A DNA stretch of 64,000 bases from contig CM057162.1 in the NCBI GenBank assembly GCA_029962745.1, forward strand, positions 16,291,817-16,355,816, in the 5' to 3' direction. The notes beneath the pieces are model-generated. The model was not told the origin of the DNA, made no database searches, and saw only the letters and a list, made by a program, of their open reading frames with translations. This stretch comes from Echinometra lucunter. Taxonomy: Eukaryota; Echinodermata; Echinoidea; Camarodonta; Echinometridae. Both the position numbers and the translations under genes were made by a program. How positions within the stretch are numbered: position 1 is the first letter of the stretch; every line of letters begins with the position of its first letter. Of this stretch, positions 54,420 to 64,000 are shown piece by piece.

Positions 54420-56420
54420 GTGCCTGCCAGACACCCCTAAAATGTCAAAACGCCCATTTCGTTAGTTCACGATGAAAAACTTAAACTTTAAGACAATGAG
54501 GTAGATAAGCAAAACAAATTAACCCATTGAAATCTGATTAATATTGTGATGCATGACTCCCTGTGTCATGAGTGACCCCTCCCAGACATTGTCAATGGTG
54601 GGTTGTACCCGCCATACTCCCTCAAATAATGTCAAAACTCCATTAGTACACAAGCATGACAATAGGAAGATGATAACTTTGAGACAATAAAGTTACCCCA
54701 TGAAACCTGGAAATATAGGTTTTGCCGGTCAATTTCATAATTTTGTTATTCAAATTCATATTCCAGCATTCAATTTCCCGCATTTCTCGCTCGTAGCTCT
54801 GAAGCGGCTTTCAAATTCATATTCGGTCATTCAGATTCACTATCACTATAACTTTGAGGTAGTAAAGTAGATAAGCAAAACAAAGTTTCCCCATGAAACC
54901 TGGCGGGAATATAAGTTTTCCCGGTCAATTTCATAATTTTGTCATTCAGATTTATATTCCAGGATTCAATTTCCCGCATTTCTCGCTCGCAGCTCTGAAG
55001 CGGCTTTTAAATTCAAACTCGATCATTCAGATTCACTATTCGAGCAATCAATTGTTCATTATTGTCATTCAAATTCAAAGTACGAGCATGTTTTTTGATA
55101 AATGGGCAATCAAATTCATTTCTAACCGGCGACAGAATCTCGTTGGTCATTCATGTTCGTGAAAAATCGTGAAATAAGTGCATTCAATTTAAAAGAATAA
55201 TTGCATTTTAATTAGCTTAAGGTCAATGTGTTTTTTCACTTAGTTCTGAATAAATTAGGCTTCATTGTCAAGACATCTGCCTTAATGTTATCATGCTTAA
55301 GTCCAATAATATGCAATAAATGCTTCCGTTGAAACTGGTAACCTTGAAAATTATAAACATTTCATATTGCTGTTTATTTAGGTTTCCACATGAGAGATTG
55401 TGAGATCATGTTTCTTGTCAGTTGGTTTTTTTTTTCAATTGACGCATTGTGTGATTAGTGTTGTGGTGTTGTGTTTTTTTATGGGTGGTCATCAAGGAGT
55501 ATAAGTTAGAAATGTTGGTGTGTTGTTTGATGCACTACTGACTGAGCCTTACATTTCATTAAATAAAAAAAACAAACTTAAAGGACATGATATCATTGTA
55601 AGGAGACACAAATTCAGAACAACAAAAGAACCTTAAAAAAAAAAAAGAATTTATAGAAGCCTACGAAAATAGGATTTTTTTTCGTGTGTGTGTTTAGGGG
55701 TGACGGGTGGATTGCGTACATTCTAAAAAGGGATTGGTCAAAATAACGATGTGTTGGTGAATATTTATCCAACCAAAAAATGGGTCCAAAGAAAAAATGG
55801 GACATTAATTTTTAACAAATAATTTGTTAATAATGACCATCATATTGATCAATCTTCACCAATATTTTGGTCGAACACATATTCACCAGCGTAGTGGTTA
55901 TTTTGATCAATCCTTTTTCAGAGTGTATGTGTGCTCGTTTATCAGAAACAACCAACGCTCGTCCCCCTCTCCCCCTCATAAACCCTTCTTATCTTCTCCA
56001 CTAAAATGAGTGCACGAAGCAGGAAATTGATCACCTGAAAATGAATCTGAACGCCCCAAATGGGCTCATCGTGACTACTGCGTTAATTTGAATGTACAAG
56101 TAAGAAATACACTGCTCGCATACGCACATGCGTGATTTTGATTTTACGGAAAGGAAATAAGAGCGCCCATTAATGAAATTGATCGATCGATTTGAAAGCC
56201 CGAATACCTTCGCGGGCGTGCGTTGTGTGAAATTGAATGCACGTTCATGAATTGGAATGGAAAAAAAAAGTGTGAAATTGACGGGGAAAACCTATATTAA
56301 GGCATGAATCCCTGTATCACTGCACAGCCCACCAATGAAAAAAGTCTGGTAGGCCCGGGGGTCACTCATGACACAGGGGTCATGTTTAACAATTTCCACC
56401 CGGTTTCAACGGTTTACTTT
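54420..56420. repeat. Interspersed repeat region, partly tandem and inverted
   Basis: Two near copies of a ~200 bp block (CAATTTCCCGCATTTCTCGC, then AGCTCTGAAGCGGCTTT) at 54,690-54,850 and 54,890-55,050. A block with CCCTGTGTCATGAGTGACCC (54,560-54,620) has an inverted relative (GGTCACTCATGACACAGGGG) at 56,360-56,385. So the region is probably a degraded fold-back element with other insertions. No gene. Confidence 0.55.
55719..55926. mobile_element. ~208 bp MITE, ACATTCTAAAAAGGATTG-type ends
   Basis: The left end reads ACATTCTAAAAAGGGATTGG and the right end, inverted, ACACTCTGAAAAAGGATTGA. The pairing continues through TCAAAATAA and TTGGTGAATAT / ATATTCACCA. Non-coding. Confidence 0.7.
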
Positions 56421-56434
56421 GTTTTGCTAATCTA

Positions 56435-56930
56435 AACACAAGACAAGAAGTAAGTTCCCCCTAAAACAAATCACTTTTGTTAAACTCTGCTCCCTAACTT
56501 TACATAGTGTCCTGGGGAGAAAATAAGAAAATGAAATCTGGCCTATTTCCGTTGATGATTATTGTTCAATCTACTGTGAGTTTTTTCATGAAATCTGGCA
56601 CATATCTTCCTGAGGTCACTAACTAACAGGATCTTACGCCAAATTAACTATCCGATGCGGCACGGAGCAGGGACAAAGCTCTAAACTTTCTCCTCATTTG
56701 CATAAATCGATAAGAATCAATTGCAAAAGTTGCAAACACCCTTCCACAACATGAATTCCTCTGCATTACATCAAATTCACCACGCAGATGTCAAAACTGC
56801 AGTTTTTGCCATTTTCTCCTCTTGCTCACTCAAGCATGAAATTTGGCGCACAACTTATTTGGCATAAAATTAATCATGTCACTGGACCCAAGTTTTTGCT
56901 TTTAGAAGTGTGTGTCCTGTGTCCTCCAAT
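56435..56930. mobile_element. Partial copy of the 59.1-60.8 kb fold-back family
   Basis: It starts ACACAAGACAAGAAGTAAG and shares long blocks with 60,015-60,500, for example GAGGTCACTAACTAACAGGA, TATCCGATGCGGCACGG and CTCAAGCATGAAATTTGGCGC. One arm only. Confidence 0.7.
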
Positions 56931-57222
56931 CATTGCTGTAACTACGGTGAATGTATGCATATTTTGTCTTTTTTTGATTGAAATATGTTAAATAATATCT
57001 TGTTTATCATCGTGTTTACTATTTGAATAATTGGAAATAAATGTGTCTAAAGTTGAACTTGAACTTGAACTATTAAAAAGAATTCTGCCCAGTACTTTAA
57101 AACGTGATTTCGTCCCTTAACGAAATACTCCTTTTGCCCACAATAGAACTTATAACAAGTTTTATGCTCGGCTGCCGTTAAAAAAAACAATCATAGATGG
57201 ATGTCTTAATACGTAGTTTGAC

Positions 57223-57476
57223 TTAACGTGAGCGTTTTTCTTTTGATCTTCCTTTTATAAACCATATGTTCTTTTCTGCAATATATAAGCATCTCCAAAG
57301 AAACCTCAGATATTCAGTACTTTTGACATCGTCTTGATCATGGTTATCTACGGTGTAGTTGTCAAACTCCCAGATATTATCCTGTGGAAGAGGTGACCCT
57401 TCACGGCATGCTCTTAGATCGCCTGGAAAGTGGGTTTCTCTGTGCTTGTGTGTAATCGCTAACATCAAATCTTGAC
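57223..57476 (-). CDS. Gene B last exon with stop
   Basis: Phase 1 acceptor TTTTTATTTTGAAG, 83 residues plus stop. It shares with gene A the pattern NxWxxxNYTVDxHxxDDxxS, then LxFLxRCxxIxEKN. It ends in a lysine/arginine-rich tail where gene A ends in a neutral one. Confidence 0.85.
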
Positions 57477-60400
57477 CTTCAAAATAAAAAGAATTGCCGT
57501 GTCAAAATATCAAAGTTGGGCCTGATTACATATATCACTTAAAATAGTTCGCTCTGTGTTTTAGGTTTTCTAAGGTGCCACAGTACAGAGGCTCCTTGAA
57601 AAATCAGTCCTCAATTAAGTCTCAAATACTGTATGTCAGTGTTAATTTGTCAATAATTACGAATTAAATATATTTTAGGTGAACGCACACATTTAGTAAA
57701 AGATTATTTTCTCGGTTTTCTTCAATACCAAAAAGCCTGATCATCAAATCATGCATTAACAAATTCAATTTCATGAGAAACTTATTTGTCCTATCTGAAT
57801 AAATGACTTCTAAACTTGGTTCAGTGATAGTTTCAAGAAGATAGGATCTGATTTTGAATTATTAATTACTAAAAAAAAATTAATACCAAGCACTGAAAAG
57901 GGCAATGCTGGTTTTTTACCACTATTATAAGATAAAAAAACGCCTCACACGACCGATTAGGCCACAAATTTTGCATTGGTATCAAGTTTGTTCTTCCTTC
58001 TGACGCACCTCTACAAGATATTTTTCTGTCTGACGAATAACAACTGTGCCTGCTAAGCTATGCGTGGTCCTTCTATTGTATTCATAATGTCTTATGAATA
58101 GGTAGAATGGGGCCTTTAAATAATGTGTATTGTAGATAATATATAATCCCAATTGGGTTTCTCACACTTTGAGTTTGGTCCTATAAGCCTATTCGCAAAT
58201 GTCATTGCGCATGCGCTAGAATTGCTTGCAAAGGACTTTTTAGAGATAAACTGACCACCATCTGACATAGCAACGTATGTCATAGTAATGATATATTCGG
58301 GTAATTTTTGAATCAACCAGTCAAGGAAATATCGCTACTTATTACTGGTTCTTGTTATGAACATTTTTACTCAGGACATTGGGACTTTTTTTTATTTTCT
58401 CGCCTGACATACGTTTAAAATCTGCTTGATTCTTTGTTTCTTGAAAAGTTTTATTCGATAATTTACCAAACGTCACACGTACTAAGTCTAAATGGGACTG
58501 AGTAAAGTTTGACTGGGATTCAAATACTTTTAAGCGAAGAGAATTCTTCAAAGGGTCGACTTTCAAAAGTCTAGTATTTTCTACACTTTGAAAAATGGGT
58601 AAGTTTATGTTGGTAAAGAAAATTTTGACCAAAGGCTGAGCAAATTATAGAATGACGTTTTATGCTAACCAACGGCAAAAGCCAATTTGTTAGGAAATCA
58701 ACGCTTCCTTGCCTGTATGTTGGGCAATTGACACCACGAGATTTGCCTCGCCAGCACCGTGAATAGTGCAGATCAGCACACATTTTTAAAAAAATTTTTT
58801 ACTAGTTCTACATTTTGAATGAAAATCACATGGCATACAATTAAACACCCTGTCAATGGATGATCTACTCCGTGGATCTGGAAAGTCTGATAGTACCTTC
58901 TCAAGGTGAGTTCTTATTATTAAATACGAAATTCTCTTTATTGCCTACATGTATGTATTCAACGTACTGCGTTGCACGTCACTTCTGCTAGCCGTACGTT
59001 ATGGCTTCGTTGGCCTTACTTCGGGCTGTGCATGGGTCTAAACTTATCGAAATTTGGACACAATAATATAAACACAAGACAAAAAGTAAGTTCCCCCTAA
59101 AACAAATCTCTGTATTCTTTTCAGGGACCTTTGATAAGAAACTAAATACAGATTCATGTAGCAACAGTTCTCAGTTACATTTCCTGCTAAATTCAGGGCA
59201 AACCCTTCAGTCACACTTCAGTTAACACAACCTAAATGCAAAATTGTCATTTTATAAAGCTCGAAAGCCTCGTGCCATGACTTTGATGCAGTAATATCGG
59301 AACAAGTTTTGTGCGTTTTAAGGCATGTAGCATAAATTCTATTAGTTACCAAACATACCAAATGAGTTGTGCGCTAAATTTCGTGCTTGAGTGAGCAAGA
59401 GGTGAAAACTGCAGTTTTGACATTTTTTGCAAGTTGAATTTGATCTAATGCAGAGGGATTCATGTTTTGGAAGGGTGTTTGCAACTTTTGCAATTGATAC
59501 CTATCAATTCACGGTTGAATGAACACATAATAGAAACAAAATATCACCATGTTGAAATTATCCAGTAATTATTGCCTTATTTTTGTGGACTAAAAATCAT
59601 ACAGACATTTTCAACCTTTAAAAGACCGGTGTACATGTATCACTGATCTCATGGCATTTAACTGAAAGTTCACGCTTCAATGAGCACGTGGAACTGGAAA
59701 GTTCTTTTTGCACTACTGAGCAAAATTCAATCTTTTAATTTGGTTAATTATCAGAAGTCTTCTTGGGGAGTTCCTCTGATTTGATTTTCATCGAAATCCC
59801 GATCTCCTACGCTTCAGTGAGCAAAAGGACAAGAAAATTATACAAATGACCAAAAGGTTTAGGGCGTTGTCCCTGCTCCGTGACGCATCGGATACTTAAT
59901 TTGGTGCAAGATCTTGTTAGTCAAATGACTTTCTGAAGGTATGTGCTGATTTTCACGAAATAACTCCCAGTAAAATGAACAATAATCATCACTGAAAATA
60001 GGCCAACTGTCACTTTTGTTGAAACCCTGCTCCTAACTGTACATAGTGCCAATAGGGGAGGAAATAAGAAATGAAATCTGGCTTATTTTCATTGATTATT
60101 GTGCAATCTACTGTGAGTTTTTTCATGAAATTTGGCACATATTTTCCTGAGGTCACTAACTAACAGGATCTTACGCCAATTAACTAACTATCCGATGCGG
60201 CACGGAACAGGGACAAAGCGCTAAACTCTCTCCTAATTTGCATAATTTTCTCGTCTCATCCGCTCATTTTTAGTGCACAAAAATAAGGCAGTTACTGGAT
60301 AATTTCAACATGGTGATATTTTGCTTCTATTATGTGTCCATTCAACCGTGAATTGATAGGTATCAATTGCAAAAGTTGGAAACACCCTCCAAAACATGAA

Positions 60401-61511
60401 TTCCTCTGCATTAGACCAAATTCACCGCGGAAAAGATGTCAAAACTCCAGTTGTTGCCATTTTCACCTCTTGCTCAATCAAGCATGAAATTTGGCGCGCA
60501 ACTCATTTCGTATGTTTGGTAACGAATAAAATTTATGTTGCATGCATTTAAAACGCAGAAAACTTAAAGTATGTTCCGATATCACAGCATCAAAGTCATA
60601 GTATGAAGCGTGTAAACTTTTAAAAAATGACAATGCATTTAGGTCGTGTTCACTGAAGTGTGACTGAAGGGTTTGTCCTGAATTTAGCAGGAAATGTAGC
60701 TAAGAACTGTAGCTACATGAATCTGTATTCAGATTTCATCAAAGGTTGCTGACCGAAAAAATACAGAGATATGTTTTAGGGGGAACTTACCTTTTGTCTT
60801 TTGTGTAGATTTCTAAAGCGCACTTTCTAATTCAAATGTCACTCAAGGTGCTACAATCATGATAAATATGCAATTAAGAAGATTTTGTATTTGATAAAAG
60901 AACTCACCTTGAAACGGTAGGCCTACTATCAGGCTTTCCAGCCCCAAGGAATGCAGTAGATCACACATTGACAGGATATCATGTGAACAAGGTACATGTA
61001 TATACAGTACATGCATTTTAAAGCCAGAAAAAGATTTCAAAAATCAGGTATGAGTAACAGGATAACTGTAAAATTTTAACTTACTCATAACATTGGGCAA
61101 AACATCGCCCCCAAATTGGTTGGGTTGCACTATCGGCCCAACGTTGGGCAAATTGATGGGTAAAATATTGCCCGTTTTCACAGTGTAAAGTGAGGTGAGA
61201 TTCATTTCCAACCCACTTTCATCCACTGATCAGTGTAAAACTGCACAAAGGGAACAATTCATGACAACACAAAATGGTCAAGATTGCATTACGAGGCATG
61301 GGCTGTCAATGGCAATGGGATATGATTATCTTTGAAAACATCTTGGCATATTCCCACAATGCAATGCGCTCTGAGATCCCGAATAGGCTTATGCAATGTG
61401 AACTGACCATATTTTCGGTGTCAAATTAACTTACCAGTGTGACTTCTGACAGCTCTTGTAAATTGGTCAACAAAATCAACCGCATTTTCTTTGTGTGGTA
61501 ATTCGTCATAT
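57223..61511 (-). CDS. Gene B (3' part): IFI44-like GTPase paralog
   Basis: Join (minus strand): 61511-61435 and 57476-57223; further exons lie upstream, beyond 64,000. The joined product is 109 aa plus one leading base. It reads YDELPHKENAVDFVDQF, then GQDLMLAITHKHR, LPQDNIWEFDNYTVDNHD, YLRFLWRCLYIAEKN and a basic end (GRSKEKRSR). Exon phases and the motifs NIWxxxNYTVDxHxxDD match gene A exons 5 and 6, so this is a tandem paralog on the same strand. YDEL suggests a T-K-Y-D type G4 motif if the previous exon ends in AA (inference). Whether gene B also has a death domain cannot be seen. Its single visible intron holds a 1.74 kb fold-back element. Confidence 0.8.
57477..59067. other. Gene B intron, proximal part
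   Basis: No further exon can be joined in phase. Two overlapping minus-strand open frames (58,342-58,632 and 58,571-58,783) have fairly protein-like composition (for example SVDFLTNWLLPLVSIKRHS) but no recognisable family and no fitting splice sites. Confidence 0.4.
59068..60808. mobile_element. 1.74 kb near-palindromic fold-back element
   Basis: Arms 59,068-60,000 and 60,015-60,808. The ends read ACACAAGACAAAAAGTAAG and, inverted, ACACAAAAGACAAAAGGTAAG, followed by TTCCCCCTAAAACA on both. Pairing continues through AATTGATACCTATCAATT and AACATGGTGATATTTT. No transposase. A single-arm relative lies at 56,435-56,930. Confidence 0.8.
61095..61193. repeat. TTGGGCAA/GGCCCAAC palindromic repeat
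   Basis: CATTGGGCAAAACATCGCCC, GGCCCAACGTTGGGCAAATT and AATATTGCCCGTTTTCACAG give several overlapping hairpins. It ends ACAGTGTAAA, similar to the ends of other small elements here. Probably a MITE. Confidence 0.5.
61435..61511 (-). CDS. Gene B exon: G4 region
   Basis: 77 nt, phase 2 in, phase 1 out. Acceptor CGTTTGTAG, donor CTG|GTAAGTT. It encodes YDELPHKENAVDFVDQFTRA then VRSHT. Only this frame is open through both splice sites. Confidence 0.8.
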
Positions 61512-63283
61512 CTACAAACGTTAAACAGAGAGGGAGAGAGAGAGAGAAGGAAAAGGATATCGCACAAACACTACGTAAAAGCATTTATCGCTAAATAAAT
61601 TTGGGTAAAACCTTAGATTTAGTAGGAAATCCAGCAGACAATGGGAATTTTCTTATGTATCAGAATATATAAAAATATCAGTCTATTCACATAGAATACA
61701 ACATCATTGAATATTGAATAATTAAATTACCGATATACATTATCAATGTAATTTCAATGTGTAAAACGAACAGAAATATGTGAGGCTGTACCCTATCTTA
61801 TTGATTTTCATAAAGAGAGGTTGCTTGGAAAAGGCCTTAAGTCCACTTTTCAGTAAATAAGGGTTTTCATTTTGAACAGTTTTTCACTTGTTTTCATTAA
61901 CCACAATGAATAATTCTGCTAAATTGAAGATTCATCATCAAAGGTAGAATAAATATAAAATAGAAAAATCATGCGAAAGTTCTGTAGCTTGTATGATTTT
62001 TATATTCAAAGTCTAAGAATCAGGATTAAGGGCCTTTGCAAGAAAACATCTGTAAGCTGAAGAGCCTCATAGATTTTGATAAGCTTTTCATCTGAAAGTA
62101 CAACATGTGATAAATCACTCCATACTGTCCTTAAATGCTCAAGTGATTTCAGGAAATAAAATGTTAAGTGATCACCAAGGAATGGCAAATAATTTCAAAT
62201 GAATTAGACAAATTTAAATGAATTTATCTAGCTATGATGCGCCAGGTGTCCACTTAAAAATTCCGTAGTTATTTTCCCAATTGCGCGACAAAATTCACTG
62301 AAAAATTCTACTTTGTAACAAAATTCATGAACAATAATCCGTTTCATGCCCAAATTAAACCCAACAGGCAATTTTGTGACAAAAAACTTTAAGGCCCCTT
62401 TTATTCCGTGGCAGAATCTTATTTTTTGACAAAGAAAGACAAATTCCATTTATGCAATCTCATTTTGTGAAAAAAGTAACGTGTCTGAATAACGAAATTA
62501 TTACGTACATCTTCATTTCATAACAATACATTTTGATTTATGCTTGGCCGAAAACTGACTGTTTTTGTTCACTGTCTGAAAAATGACTTGCGCCCAAATT
62601 GAAAAAAGAGGGAAAATTAAACCATAGTTTAAATAAGTACTCCCATGCAAAGAAATTGCTCTTTGCCACAGAGTTGCCCGACTGCCTAACAGGTTGACTG
62701 ATCGATTGTTTGGGCATTTTATTTGTCAATACTTTGATCAATCAAATGATTGATTGGCTGTTGATCATGATTAACTTATTGAATGACTGGTGGATTGAGT
62801 CACTGAATGGTTGAATGATCTTTTTTTGAGCATTTTGTAAATAATTTGACCAATCAATTGAGTATATGAATATAAAAACGACCCAAGTCCATTAGAGGTC
62901 ATTTCGAGTAAATTGAAAAAGAAAATGAAAATTTTTTTTTTCAATTTGTCCAATAACATTATATTTGACTATGATACATAAGACAATATCGAACATGAAA
63001 AGTGAAATGTACATTTTTATTTTAATTAAGCTTCCCATTACTTATGGGCGAGTTCTTTTGTTTGATGGACTTGGGTCGTTCTTAGAATCATATGGACTTG
63101 GGTCAGTCTTTGAATCATACAGAATAGGCTATGTGTACTATCGTAATAGGTCGTCTAAAAAGAATACATAAGAGAGTTGTGTCAAAGTACAATGTCCCTC
63201 ATCTCCTAGCATGTCAGTTTATTGGATAGCATGTGTGTGGGTGTGTATGTGTATGTGACTTTTGGATGCCAAGGGTGGGGGAC
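61512..63283. other. Unassigned sequence upstream of the visible gene B exon
   Basis: Should be gene B intron, but no fitting exon was found. 62,530-62,670 is a degraded partial copy of the 50.2 kb fold-back arm (GACTGTTTTTGTTCACTGTC, ATGACTTGCGCC), followed by ATTGATTG-rich sequence. A minus-strand open frame at 62,006-62,188 (SDEKLIKIYEALQLTDVFLQ) is protein-like but unassigned. Confidence 0.4.
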
Positions 63284-63726
63284 AGAGGCGTCGATCCATT
63301 TTTAGGAGGGGGGGGGGGGATAAGACGACCAAGCGAAGATGAATCTTTTACCAGGCCCGTAAGCAATTTTTTTTTCGGGGGGGGGGGGCGGCAACACGCA
63401 AAAAGAATTTCGGGGGGGGGGGCGGCAATTGCTCCCCTCTCACTTCTACTTTGTATACAGCCATGCCCTCGGCTACATGTTTATAGACACGTGTATATAA
63501 GCTCGAAGTATTTCCAATTTGGGGAAAATTGCTTTTGCTGGCTAGATTATGAACCACTAGGGTTTTTAATTTTGCGAGGGAGTGAAGCGAGGGAGACCAA
63601 AATAACAAATAACATATTTCTTGAGTAGTAGTAGTATCATATTATCACAATGCAATATGGTTACCTCAGATGTAGTTCAGAAATTATTGGGGACGGCAAC
63701 TGCCCTCCCCTGGAATCGACGCCTCT
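63284..63726. mobile_element. 443 bp element with AGAGGCGTCGATCC termini
   Basis: The ends are AGAGGCGTCGATCCA and TGGAATCGACGCCTCT, nearly exact inverts. The interior has three G-runs (63,308-63,319, 63,378-63,388, 63,413-63,422) next to CGGCAA, and GCGAGGGAGTGAAGCGAGGG at 63,575. No coding capacity. The CGGCAA blocks match the repeat at 15,298-15,770. Confidence 0.7.
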
Positions 63727-64000
63727 GGACTAGAGGACTTGGTACAGGCTATCCAAAAAGAAATGTGTTATACATGTATAGTACCTATATGTAGTTTTGC
63801 AAGTTTTTTCCCCTTTTTTAAAGTGTTGGCATAACACATATGCATGCCCCCCACATTTAACACGCGCACGCGCGCACACACACACACACACACACCCACA
63901 AACACCCCACGTGAGCGAGTAAACATCTTTTTTTACTCTGGCATGTACTGCCCATATGCAAATACACACATAACTGTGATGTTAGACAAGGAGAGATGAG
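63727..64000. other. Non-coding end of window with (CA)n
   Basis: A CA/CG microsatellite at about 63,861-63,900; nothing else recognised. Confidence 0.6.

Noticed and set aside
61044..61226. Minus-strand open frame with VGPIVQPNQFGG
   Set aside because: It lies in a palindromic GGGCAA repeat in the gene B intron, and no splice site joins it in phase.

Overview
The window looks like nuclear DNA of a marine invertebrate. It is AT-rich, has long introns with canonical splice sites, and is crowded with fold-back elements, MITEs, microsatellites and decayed non-LTR retrotransposons. The repeat style (GCGAGCGAAGCGAGC motifs, poly-G tracts, TIRs starting CCGGGTGTCCC or AGAGGCGTCGATCC) and the immune-type gene family fit an echinoderm best. 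That placement is an inference from style, not a database match.

The main content is two minus-strand paralogs of an IFI44-like GTPase family, arranged head to tail. Gene A spans about 9.57-35.01 kb. I assembled it from six exons whose splice sites and phases all agree (334+162+162+82+74+287 nt = 366 aa plus stop). It has an N-terminal death domain, a short charged linker, a Walker A motif (GLIGVGKS), a G3-like DNRG, a hydrophobic strand (IHCPVFV) and a C-terminal tail with the motif ENYTVDDH. Gene B contributes only its last two exons (61.51-61.44 and 57.48-57.22 kb), with the matching tail DNYTVDNH. Its front half must lie beyond 64 kb.

The death-domain exon of gene A occurs twice, at 34.7-35.0 kb and 43.4-43.7 kb, because a tandem segmental duplication (33,241-40,861 and 40,862-50,211) copied it. 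Both copies keep the acceptor, ATG, open frame and donor, and both join in phase to the GTPase exon at 30.8 kb. Including both in one mRNA would shift the frame to an early stop, so they should act as mutually exclusive first coding exons. The two death domains differ at about 10% of bases and 20 of 111 residues, while kilobases of non-coding DNA beside them in the same duplication look only about 1-4% different. This suggests diversification of the death domain.

Layout: 0-9.5 kb holds a pyrimidine minisatellite, two fold-back elements and a non-LTR retrotransposon remnant. 9.6-35 kb is gene A, with introns filled by a 3.7 kb and a 3.2 kb fold-back element, a palindrome array (TTCTTGATATCAAGAA) and several MITEs, one of which ends 14 nt from a splice donor. 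33.2-50.2 kb is the tandem duplication. 50.2-57 kb is repeats. 57.2-61.5 kb is the 3' part of gene B, with another fold-back element in its intron. 61.5-64 kb is repeats and unassigned sequence. I see no functional tRNA, no rRNA and no CRISPR array.
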